Source: RDXT01 sp033765305 (GTDB taxonomy: Bacteria; Bacteroidota; Bacteroidia; J057). Taken from it: a stretch of 42,422 nucleotides of DNA. Made by a program: the position numbers and the translations under genes. The stretch is taken from assembly GCA_033765305.1 (NCBI GenBank), contig JANRID010000013.1:1-42422 (forward strand). The letters run 5' to 3'. The notes beneath the pieces are model-generated. The model was not told the DNA's origin and did not search any database. It saw nothing but the letters and a program-made list of their open reading frames with translations. Numbering within the stretch: position 1 is the first letter of the stretch; each line of letters starts with the position of its first letter. Below are positions 24,438 to 32,551 of the stretch, piece after piece.

Positions 24438-27400
24438 CCGCCAGGAACTCGATCACGTCGCGGATCTCGCGCTTGCTCATCCGTTCGCCCATCGCCGGCA
24501 TGCCGGAGGGCAGATTCGTGCGGGTCTTGATCCGGGAAACCGGCACCCGCAGCGGCTCGGCATGCGAGGTCTGCAGCAGCAGCTCAGAGGCGGACTCCTC
24601 CAGCAGCACCCCTGCTACGGTCTGGCCGTCGGCGAGGGTGAGCGTCACCGTGCCGTAGCCCGGCGCCAGCCGTGCGCTGGGCTCGATGAGCGCCTGCAGG
24701 AGCTGCTCCCGGCTCAGCACGGCGCCGATCCGCGTCAGATCCGGCCCCACCTTGCCGCCCTCGCCCCAGAGCATGTGGCAGCGGATGCACTGGCCGGAGG
24801 CATTGTACATTACGTATCCGTATCCTGCCCGGCCGTCGCCGCCGTAGAGCGTTTCCGCGTAGGCCGCAGCGGTGGTGCCGCTGCTGCGCAGCGGGGCCAG
24901 CCGCCCCTTGAGGGCTTCCGAACCGGTGGAGTCCACCGCATCGGCCAGATCGAGGATGATGCCCGGCGGCAGCCGTTTGGCGGCCAGCTGGTCGATGAGC
25001 TTTCCGAATACCGGCTCCGTCTGGTCGAGGGGCATGCGGGCCAGCGCCTTGAGCAGCATCTGCTGCTCCTGCACGCTTCCCTGGCGGAAGATCGGATCGA
25101 CGATGCCGGGCAGGCTGCTGCGGGTCGTGGCGAGGTTGTCCAGGAGGCCGATGGCGGCCGTGCGCACGCTGCCGTCGCGGTCGGCCATGCTGCGCCGGAT
25201 GGCCTGCTCCAGCTGGTCGTACTGCAGGTTTTGCAGGGCTTCCAGCGCTGCTATGCGCACTGCGGGGTCGCGGTGCTGGAGCTGCGCGGCCACGGAGGCG
25301 TTGAAGTCCCGGATGCCGAGCGCGCTGAGCATGCGGATGGCGGCGGAGAGCACCGCCGGATCCTGGCTGGCGAGGAATTGGGGGGCTGCCTCGCGCACGC
25401 GTGCGGCCACGGGCGCGGGGTCGCGCTCGATGACGCCGCGGTAGCGGCCGTCCACCCGGTCGAGCACGGAGGGCCGGGCCCAGGTGCCGAGGGCTGCGAG
25501 GGCCTCGGCGCGCATCGGCGTGGAGAGGCCGTCCCGGCCGGCAAATGCCAGCAGCAGGCCGAGCTCCTGCTCCCCGCCTACGCGCAGCGCGGCATTGATG
25601 GCGCGGCGCAGCAGCGGCTCGGCGCTGAAGCGGGTTTCCGCAAGCACCGCCGCGAGGGCCGGCAGCGCCGGCACGATGGAGAGGTCGTCGTTGATGGCGC
25701 GGGCCGCCTCGGTGACGATGTATTCATCCGGATCTTTCAGAAAATCAGCCACTTTGGGGCTTTTCATCCGGCGCAGCGCCACGACTGCGGCGGTACGCAG
25801 GGCCTTGCTGGGATGGCTGGCCAGGGCTGCCAGGGGCGCCTCCTGCCCGATGCGGGCCAGGGCTACGATGCCGGCATGCCGCAGGTAGTGGTCCTGGTCG
25901 TTGTTCTGCTCCAGCATGGCGAGCAGGGCCGGGACGGCGGCGCCGTAGGCGCTGCGGCCGATGGCCTGCGCGGCGTAAAAGCGCACCCGCAGCGATGCAT
26001 GGGCCAGCAGCGCCTGATAGCGCTCGCCGGCGGCGTAGTTCAGGTCGCCGAGCACCTTCAGCGACTGCGCCACGATCTCCGGGTCGCTGTCCTGGAGCAG
26101 CTCCAGCAGCGGCGCGGCCAGCGCCGCGTCTTTCCGGGCCAGCTGCCCGATGCCCCAGATGCCGTGGATGCGGGCCAGCTGCTCCGGGCGCGCCAGGGCG
26201 CGCTTGAAGGTGTTCCAGCCTTTTTTGCCCCGCTTCGCCAGTTCGAACTGCGCCTTCTGGCGGATGCGCATATCGCCGTAGGCCAGGAGATTGAACAGGC
26301 TTTCCTCGGATTCCTTCGCGTATGCCAGGCGCATGAGGCGCTGGGTTTCAGCCCGCTGGGCCTGCAGGTCGTTTTTCTCCGGCGTTACATCCAGCTTCCA
26401 CACGCGGCCGTAGTTTTTGGTGCCCCAGCCATTGATCCAGTCGGCTGCATACAGCGCGCCGTCCGGGCCGAATCGGATCCCGGTGGGCAGCAAGCCGCTG
26501 AGCACGTCTTTCTCGCTTTCCAGTTCGAAGGTGGCGCCCTTGGGCTTCAGGCCAAAGGACCAGATATGCGAGCGGCCGGGGTTGCCGACGAATTCGACGA
26601 GGAAATACTTGTTTTTCCAGTCCGAACCGAGGGCCGTGCCGGGGTTGTAGATCATGCCCGTGGGGCCGTTGTGGTAATTCATGATCGGAGGCAGAATGTA
26701 CGCCGCCTGCCCTTCCCAGCGGGGGATGTACAGCTTTTCATCCATCCAGACGTTGTAGGTATTGTTGGCCGGGTCGGTGTACTTGCCGTACTGCCAGTTG
26801 GCGCGCCAGCCGAGGTCGGTGCCCTCGACGATGTGGACGAGTCGCTCGCTTTCGCCGGGGTGGTCGCCGTCGTTGTCGGAGGTGATGAGGTTGCCGTATT
26901 CGTCGAACACAAACTCGTGCGTATTGCGCAGGCCGGCTGCAAACACCTCAAAATCAGACCCATCCGGATTAGACCGCACAATCACGCCTTCATTGGGATA
27001 GGCGTGGGTCTTTCCGTCGGGCGACTGGATATGCGCGCCGATGTCGCCGATGCCCCAGTAGATCTTGCCGTCGGGCCCTTCGATCAGGCCGGACATGCCA
27101 TGCCCGCTGAAGCCGATGTGCACGGCGTAGCCATGGCTGATGGAGGTTTTTTCGTCCGGCAGGCCGTCGCCGTTGCGGTCGCGGAGGCGCCAGACATCGG
27201 GCCCCGCTGCTACAAAGATATCCTCCTCGCGCACGAGCAGGGCGCCTGCGACGTCGGTGATGACATCGTGGAAGTCATGCAGGATGCGGGTGGCCTTGTC
27301 GGCGTAGCCGTCGCCGGTGGAATCTTCGAGGCGCCAGATCTCCTCTTTTTCCACGGCCAGGTCGCGCCAGTCGTGGCTGCCGTCGCCGTTGAGGTCCTTG

Positions 27401-27834
27401 AGCCATTCATTTTCGGCGCTGCGCTCCGGGGCGAAGGTTTTCTGGAGGAATGCGCGCCGGTCTTCGGGCGTCTGGAGGGCAATGGAGGCCTCGATCCAGT
27501 CCTGATGGCCGCGGATATCGAATTCGGAATTCTTTTGGCGGTTGGTGCGGGTCAGAAACACGCGGCCCTCGTTGTCGATCGACATGGCGATGGGGTCCGG
27601 CGCCAGCGAATCGGAGGCCCAGAGCTGAATGGTGAGCCCTTCGGCAAGCTGCACCGGGGTATTGCGGAGGATTTCGGCTGCGCGGTCTGCGGCCCCGGCG
27701 GGGTTGTCGCGGACCACGAGCGGCGGTTCCGCAGGCGGTGCGGGCGTTTGGCAGGCGGTCAGGAACAGGATGGCTCCTGCGCACAGCCCGGGCAGGCATG
27801 CAGAAGCACGGAGTAGTCTTGCGGTACGATGCAT
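24427..27834 (-). CDS. Lipoprotein with beta-propeller, HEAT repeats and cytochrome c domain
   Basis: A 1135-residue protein. The start at 27834 gives a lipoprotein signal peptide ending in LFLTAC (C28). Residues about 40-490 form a sugar-dehydrogenase-like propeller (VQLAEGLTIQLWASDS through LPTGIRFGPDGALYAADWIN), with calcium-type loops such as DLNGDGSHDW and DRNGDGLPDE. About 530-930 is a run of HEAT-like helical repeats. The C-terminus (about 980-1135) is a cytochrome c-like domain with a single heme motif CIRCH near residue 1015 and a Met-rich segment (PSGMPAMGERM) that could supply the axial ligand. This is the 'membrane-bound dehydrogenase plus heme-binding domain' family well known in Planctomycetes and Bacteroidota. 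It probably oxidises a sugar or alcohol at the cell surface or periplasm; substrate and electron acceptor are unknown. Confidence 0.93.
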   Translation of the reverse strand: MHRTARLLRASACLPGLCAGAILFLTACQTPAPPAEPPLVVRDNPAGAADRAAEILRNTPVQLAEGLTIQLWASDSLAPDPIAMSIDNEGRVFLTRTNRQKNSEFDIRGHQDWIEASIALQTPEDRRAFLQKTFAPERSAENEWLKDLNGDGSHDWRDLAVEKEEIWRLEDSTGDGYADKATRILHDFHDVITDVAGALLVREEDIFVAAGPDVWRLRDRNGDGLPDEKTSISHGYAVHIGFSGHGMSGLIEGPDGKIYWGIGDIGAHIQSPDGKTHAYPNEGVIVRSNPDGSDFEVFAAGLRNTHEFVFDEYGNLITSDNDGDHPGESERLVHIVEGTDLGWRANWQYGKYTDPANNTYNVWMDEKLYIPRWEGQAAYILPPIMNYHNGPTGMIYNPGTALGSDWKNKYFLVEFVGNPGRSHIWSFGLKPKGATFELESEKDVLSGLLPTGIRFGPDGALYAADWINGWGTKNYGRVWKLDVTPEKNDLQAQRAETQRLMRLAYAKESEESLFNLLAYGDMRIRQKAQFELAKRGKKGWNTFKRALARPEQLARIHGIWGIGQLARKDAALAAPLLELLQDSDPEIVAQSLKVLGDLNYAAGERYQALLAHASLRVRFYAAQAIGRSAYGAAVPALLAMLEQNNDQDHYLRHAGIVALARIGQEAPLAALASHPSKALRTAAVVALRRMKSPKVADFLKDPDEYIVTEAARAINDDLSIVPALPALAAVLAETRFSAEPLLRRAINAALRVGGEQELGLLLAFAGRDGLSTPMRAEALAALGTWARPSVLDRVDGRYRGVIERDPAPVAARVREAAPQFLASQDPAVLSAAIRMLSALGIRDFNASVAAQLQHRDPAVRIAALEALQNLQYDQLEQAIRRSMADRDGSVRTAAIGLLDNLATTRSSLPGIVDPIFRQGSVQEQQMLLKALARMPLDQTEPVFGKLIDQLAAKRLPPGIILDLADAVDSTGSEALKGRLAPLRSSGTTAAAYAETLYGGDGRAGYGYVMYNASGQCIRCHMLWGEGGKVGPDLTRIGAVLSREQLLQALIEPSARLAPGYGTVTLTLADGQTVAGVLLEESASELLLQTSHAEPLRVPVSRIKTRTNLPSGMPAMGERMSKREIRDVIEFLAGRK

Positions 27835-27918
27835 CGATAGGTCCTTTGCGCAAAGATGCCGAAAATGCTGCTCACATGCAGCAGGCTGCAAGGGCTGGAT
27901 CCTGCGGCGAATACGATT

Positions 27919-28479
27919 TCATGGCTGGCTGGCGCCAGCCGCCGGCTGCCACTGGCTCCGGAGCATGGCATAGAGATACAGATCGTGAAACTCGCCGTGC
28001 AGCCATTCGGCCTGGCGCAGCAGGCCTTCGCGTGCGAAGCCGAGGCGTTCGGGCACGGCCTGGCTGCGCAGGTTGCCGGTGCCGCAGCGGATCTCGATGC
28101 GGTTGAGGCCCAGCCCGCCGAATGCATAGGCGGCCAGGGCCCGGCAGGCACGGGTTGCGATGCCCCTGCCCTGGAAGGCTGTGCCCAGCCAGTATCCGAT
28201 TTCGGCGGTCTGATGCTGGGAGTCGATCCGGTACAGCCCGATCCGGCCGGCAAGCCGGCCCTGCTCCACCAGCACACAGGGCAGCTCCTGCCCGTCGGCA
28301 TGCCGCTTGCGGGAATTGAGGATAAACTGCTGGAACTGTGCTTCGCTCTGCATAAAATCCACCCAGGTGAGCCAGGGGCGCAGGTGCTCCCTGCTGGTAT
28401 TCGTCAGTTCGAGCAGGGGGGCCGCGTGCTGCAGGCCGATCAGTTCGATGGTGAGCGCAGAATCTGCCTGAAGCAGCAT
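27919..28479 (-). CDS. GNAT acetyltransferase (RimJ/RimL-like)
   Basis: A 186-residue acetyltransferase. Motif A, GTAFQGRGIATRACRAL at about 100-116, is the acetyl-CoA pyrophosphate-binding loop (Q-x-x-G-x-A). The IELIGLQHAAPLLEL start, NLRSQAVPERLGFAREG (residues 136-152) and DLYLYAML are typical of the RimJ/RimL branch, which acetylates protein N-termini or small amines. I set the start at 28479 (MLLQADSALTIEL), because the frame upstream is shadow of the DUF1835 gene. It begins 64 bp after the DUF1835 stop codon and may belong to the same transcript. Confidence 0.9.
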   Translation of the reverse strand: MLLQADSALTIELIGLQHAAPLLELTNTSREHLRPWLTWVDFMQSEAQFQQFILNSRKRHADGQELPCVLVEQGRLAGRIGLYRIDSQHQTAEIGYWLGTAFQGRGIATRACRALAAYAFGGLGLNRIEIRCGTGNLRSQAVPERLGFAREGLLRQAEWLHGEFHDLYLYAMLRSQWQPAAGASQP

Positions 28480-28543
28480 AGACAGCCGGATGGATGCAGT
28501 ACTCGGGTTCAAGTTAGTAAAATCCCGGATACCGCCCGCAGCC

Positions 28544-29290
28544 TCAGCCGTACAATCCCATGCCCTGGAGGAGCCGCCGGATCTGCAGGTCGCCGAAGCC
28601 GTAGACGGGCTCGCGCTGTCCGAATGCAGCGGTGAGCTGCCCCAGCTGCGCGGGGCCCGGCTGCCGGAGGAGCTCCGCCAGCACGCGCTCCGGCCTTCCC
28701 GGGCTTCCATCTGCCGGAAAGCAGTCCAGATGGGCTTGCGCCGCGCGCTGCAGGCCGGGCATGCGGGCTTCCAGCAGGGCGGCCTGCCGGGCGAGCGCAG
28801 CCCGGTCCCCGTCGCGGAAGGCGGCCCAGAGGCCGCCCAGCCCGCGCAGCAGCGCTGCATCCAGCGGCTGGGACGCCTCCCAGACCGCATGCAGCTGCTC
28901 CGCATCCAGTCCGCCGAATCCGGTCCGCAGGTCCAGCCCGGCGCCGGTCCGGTATGCCGCCGCCACGGGCACGCGGGTATCCAGCAGCCAGGCGAGGAAC
29001 CACAGGTGCACCTGGCAGAACAGATCGTCCTCGAACCACAGATAGACCGCCGCCTCCGGCGGCAGGGCCAGGATGCGGCGCAGGTCCGGCACGGTCAGGC
29101 GCTCGTAGCGCCCTGGCTCGGACGGATAGGCCTCCTGGATGAAAGCGGCACGCTGCCGGATGAAGCCCTCCGGCACGTCGCCGTCCGCCGGGCCGTCGAT
29201 AAGGGCCTCGCGCAGCACGATGCGCACGCCGGGCACCGAATCCGGAAAGCGCTGGAGCAGGGCGTCGCCGTTGAGGAGGTGGTATTGCAT
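28544..29290 (-). CDS. DUF1835-domain protein
   Basis: A 248-residue protein beginning MQYHLLNGDALLQRFPDSVP, then VREALIDGP, the opening of the DUF1835 family, with LWFEDDLFCQVHLWFLAWLL as its second landmark. The family has no proven function; the N-terminal part resembles a Rossmann-like or nuclease-like fold, and the C-terminal helices are variable. No signal peptide. It is 13 bp behind the SRPBCC gene on the same strand, so the two are probably cotranscribed. Confidence 0.8.
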   Translation of the reverse strand: MQYHLLNGDALLQRFPDSVPGVRIVLREALIDGPADGDVPEGFIRQRAAFIQEAYPSEPGRYERLTVPDLRRILALPPEAAVYLWFEDDLFCQVHLWFLAWLLDTRVPVAAAYRTGAGLDLRTGFGGLDAEQLHAVWEASQPLDAALLRGLGGLWAAFRDGDRAALARQAALLEARMPGLQRAAQAHLDCFPADGSPGRPERVLAELLRQPGPAQLGQLTAAFGQREPVYGFGDLQIRRLLQGMGLYG

Positions 29291-29303
29291 CGGGGGACTG
29301 CGT

Positions 29304-29798
29304 TCAGGGCCGGGTGAGCAGCCTCAGCCAGCGGCGCTGGCGGTGGCGGTAAAACAGGCTGGCCCACCAGGCGATGGGCCGGGTAAGCCAGCCGGCATAG
29401 AGATCCACCTGATCCGTGTAGCGGGTACGGCCTTCCGGGCCGGGCTGCAGGGCAATCAGGTGGTCCCAGACCTGCATCAGGGCACCGGCCTCCCGCGACT
29501 GGATCTCGGCGCGCTGCGGGTCGATCCGCTCCAGGCGGATCACATGGCGCCCCAGCGGCACGATCCCGTAGGCCCGCAGGCGGAAAGCGGCCGCCTGGCC
29601 CGGCACCCATTGCGCAGGCTGCGGCCCCTCCGGCTCGAAGTACATCAGCGGACGGCAGATAAACCGCAGGGTATCGGGCGACTGAAGCAGCTCCCAGACC
29701 CGCGCAGGCGGCGCCGGGAAGTCAGACTGAATCGTGATGCGCAGGCCTGCCGCAGCAGAGCCGTCCGGAAGGCGCAGGGAAACGGGAACTGGTTTCAT
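29304..29798 (-). CDS. SRPBCC-family ligand-binding protein
   Basis: A 164-residue protein with the START/polyketide-cyclase-like pattern: IQSDFPAPPARVWELLQSPDTLRFI at the start (strand, then helix), a middle set of beta strands, and the TRYTDQVDLYAGWLTRPIAWWASLFYRHRQRRWLRLL segment of the last strand and long C-terminal helix. Related proteins bind lipids or hydrophobic metabolites, but no catalytic residue can be named. It is the first gene of a possible three-gene unit (SRPBCC, DUF1835, GNAT) and is divergent from the TonB-dependent receptor. Confidence 0.82.
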   Translation of the reverse strand: MKPVPVSLRLPDGSAAAGLRITIQSDFPAPPARVWELLQSPDTLRFICRPLMYFEPEGPQPAQWVPGQAAAFRLRAYGIVPLGRHVIRLERIDPQRAEIQSREAGALMQVWDHLIALQPGPEGRTRYTDQVDLYAGWLTRPIAWWASLFYRHRQRRWLRLLTRP

Positions 29799-29974
29799 CA
29801 GGCGGAGGAGGATGAGCCCTTTTCCTACGGCAGACGAGCCCCTGCAGTTTCACCCTTCCCCTCCCGAATGCAGGAAGATCCGGAAATCCGTACGGAACTG
29901 CGCAACAGCGCCCTGCGCCGGGCGCAGCAGTTGCAGGATGCCGTACGGCATCCTCCGGCAGCGGCAAAAATCAA

Positions 29975-30006
29975 TTGGCGCAGATCCCGGCGCGGCCCTA
30001 CCTTTG
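29975..30006 (+). promoter_or_regulatory. Predicted promoter of the first TonB-dependent receptor
   Basis: TTG at 29975-29977, a 21-bp spacer, and a perfect TAnnTTTG box (TACCTTTG) at 29999-30006. The receptor ATG lies 55 bp downstream. Confidence 0.65.
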
Positions 30007-30061
30007 AGGCAGCATTGTATTTCATCTGCCTGACCTTGCCAATCGATTACTCCACGTTCCC

Positions 30062-32515
30062 ATGCCGATCCATCCGCATACCCTGATCCGGGCCCTCGCC
30101 TGCTGGCTGGCCCTGCTGCCCGGCGTTTCCCTCGCGCAGTCCCTGACCCAGACCATCCGCGGCACCGTGGTGGATGCCGACTCCAAGTACCCCCTGGCCG
30201 GCGTCACGGTGGTGCTGCTGTCTGAAACCAATACCCCCATCACCGGCGCCAATACCGACGATCAGGGGAATTACCGCCTCTCCAGCGTGCCCCTGGGCCG
30301 CCAGACCCTGCGCTTCACCTACCTTGGCTATCAGCCGGTGCTGCTCAGCAATCTCATCGTCACCTCGGCCAAGGAGCTGATCCTGCCCGTCGAGATGATG
30401 TCCTCCAGCGTAAATCTGGCCGAAGTGGAGATCGTGGCGCAGGCGGAAGGAGAGGTAAGCAATGAAATGGCGATGGTGAGCGCCCGCCAGTTCAGCATCG
30501 AAGAGACCAACCGCTATGCCGGCAGCCGCAGCGAGCCGGCCCGTATGGCCTCCAACTACGCCGGCGTGCAGGGCGCCGACGACTCGCGCAACGACATCGT
30601 GATCCGCGGCAACGCCCCGAACGGCGTGCTCTGGCGCCTCGAAGGGCTCAACGTGCCCAACCCCAACCACTTCGCCATTCCCGGCACCGGCGGCGGGCCG
30701 GTGACCATCCTCAACAACAAGTTCCTCGCCAACTCCGACTTTTTCACCGGCGCCTTCCCCGCCAGCTACGGCAATGCCAACGCCGGGGTCTTCGACCTGC
30801 GCATGCGCAACGGCAACAACGAGCGGCACGAATTCAGCGGGCAATTCGGCTTCCTCGGCACCGAGCTGGCTGCCGAAGGCCCCCTGAGCAAGGCCAGCGG
30901 CGCCTCCTACCTGGTCATGTACCGCTATTCCACCCTCAAACTCTTCGAATCGCTCAATATCCGCATCGGCACCAGCGCCGTGCCCGCCTACCAGGACGGG
31001 GCCTTCCGCCTCAACTTTCCCCTCAAAGACGGCGCCTCCCTCTCCCTCTGGGGCATGGGCGGCCTGAGCCGGATCCGCATCGTCTTCAGCGACCAGTGCG
31101 AAATCCCCGAAGAGCTTTACGCCGACGATGTGAACCGCGACCAGGATTTCAGGACCGGCATGGGCATCATCGGGGCCACGTACCGCCATCCCATCAACAC
31201 CACCACCTTCATCAAGGCCAGCATCGGGGCCTCGCGGCAGTGGATCTTCGCCGACCACGACTACATCTACCGCAATTCTGCCGACTTCTGCCAGGTGGAC
31301 AGCCTGCCGCAGATCCTCGACTACACCTTCGACGAAAGCAAAATCCACAGCAATGTGGTGCTGAACAAAAAGATCGGCGTGCGCCAGACCCTGCAGGCCG
31401 GCATCAATGCCGACTGGTACTTCAACATGCGCTACATCGACAGCGCGCGGCTCATCGTGCCGAGGACCGGTGCGCCGGGTGTGGACCTGCTGCCGTGGCA
31501 GGTGCGCTGGGATACGCGCACGGGCGCTGTGCTGCTTCAGCCCTTTATCCAGTACAAGCTGCGCCTGCAGGACAAGCTGGATTTCACCGCCGGCCTGACC
31601 AGCCTGTATTTCAGCATCAACGAAAACAGCTTCTCGCCCGTCGAGCCGCGGCTGGGCCTCTCCTACCAGGCTTCGCGGAAGCACAAGCTCTCCCTCGGCG
31701 CGGGCCTGCACTCGCAGATCCAGTCGCCGTACGTGTATTTCTACGGGCGGCGCTCCGAAGGCCGCGACCCGGTGGAGGAAAACCTCGGCATGGGCCTGAG
31801 CAAGAGCCTGCATACGGTGCTCACGCACGACTTCTATCCGGCGCAGAACCTGCGCATGCGCACGGAGGTCTATTACCAGCACCTGTACCAGATTCCGGTG
31901 CGGGTGGGCAACAGCTCCTACTCCCTCGTCAATGCCGGCAGCGGCTTTTCGCGCCTCTTCCCCGATACGCTGCTGGTCAACGAAGGCACGGGCCGCAACT
32001 ACGGCATCGAGTTCACCTTCGAGAAATTCTTCAGCCGCGGCTACAATTTCCTGTTCACCGGCTCCCTCTTCGACGCCCGCTACAAGGGCAGCGACGGCGT
32101 GCTGCGCAACAGCGTGTACAACGGCCGCTACGCGGTCAATGCGCTCTTCTCCAAGGAGTTCAAGCTCAAGCAGGGCTCTTCGGTGAGCCTGGGCGCCAAG
32201 GCGACCTCCATCGGCGGGCGCTGGTACGGCGAGGTGGACCGCGCGGCATCGGATGCGGCGCTGGACATCGTGTTCAGGGAGGAGACGGTCAATACGCTGC
32301 AGTTCCGGCCCTATTTCCGGGGCGACCTCAAGGTGGGCTTTCTGCTCAACAGCAAGCGCGTATCGCACGAGGTGGCGGTGGACATCGTCAACGTGTTCAA
32401 CACGCGCAACATCCTCTCGCTGACCTATATCCCGAACGACCCCGACGGCAACCCCATCGGCGAGCAGTACCAGCTTGGCTTCCTGCCGCTGTTTTACTAC
32501 AAGATCGATTTCTGA
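30062..32515 (+). CDS. TonB-dependent receptor with carboxypeptidase-regulatory-like domain
   Basis: An 817-residue outer-membrane receptor. Residues 1 to about 26 are a signal peptide (ends near GVSLAQ). About 30-115 is the carboxypeptidase-regulatory-like domain (IRGTVVDADSKYPLAGVTVVL, then FTYLGYQPV). A plug domain follows (NDIVIRGNAPNGVLWRLEGL, then FFTGAFPASYGNANAGVFDLR), and then a beta-barrel ending in YYKIDF, with the usual C-terminal aromatic. It would import a bound substrate into the periplasm with energy from TonB-ExbBD. No SusD partner is nearby, which argues against the typical glycan locus. The TPR regulator follows 36 bp later and may be cotranscribed. Confidence 0.93.
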   Translation: MPIHPHTLIRALACWLALLPGVSLAQSLTQTIRGTVVDADSKYPLAGVTVVLLSETNTPITGANTDDQGNYRLSSVPLGRQTLRFTYLGYQPVLLSNLIVTSAKELILPVEMMSSSVNLAEVEIVAQAEGEVSNEMAMVSARQFSIEETNRYAGSRSEPARMASNYAGVQGADDSRNDIVIRGNAPNGVLWRLEGLNVPNPNHFAIPGTGGGPVTILNNKFLANSDFFTGAFPASYGNANAGVFDLRMRNGNNERHEFSGQFGFLGTELAAEGPLSKASGASYLVMYRYSTLKLFESLNIRIGTSAVPAYQDGAFRLNFPLKDGASLSLWGMGGLSRIRIVFSDQCEIPEELYADDVNRDQDFRTGMGIIGATYRHPINTTTFIKASIGASRQWIFADHDYIYRNSADFCQVDSLPQILDYTFDESKIHSNVVLNKKIGVRQTLQAGINADWYFNMRYIDSARLIVPRTGAPGVDLLPWQVRWDTRTGAVLLQPFIQYKLRLQDKLDFTAGLTSLYFSINENSFSPVEPRLGLSYQASRKHKLSLGAGLHSQIQSPYVYFYGRRSEGRDPVEENLGMGLSKSLHTVLTHDFYPAQNLRMRTEVYYQHLYQIPVRVGNSSYSLVNAGSGFSRLFPDTLLVNEGTGRNYGIEFTFEKFFSRGYNFLFTGSLFDARYKGSDGVLRNSVYNGRYAVNALFSKEFKLKQGSSVSLGAKATSIGGRWYGEVDRAASDAALDIVFREETVNTLQFRPYFRGDLKVGFLLNSKRVSHEVAVDIVNVFNTRNILSLTYIPNDPDGNPIGEQYQLGFLPLFYYKIDF

Positions 32516-32551
32516 GCAATATGGCTGGATAACACGTACACGGCTGTTCTC

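Noticed and set aside
24562..27816. A 1084-codon open frame on the plus strand opposite the heme lipoprotein
   Set aside because: Shadow of the real gene; the translation is Gly/Ala/Val/His-rich without domains.
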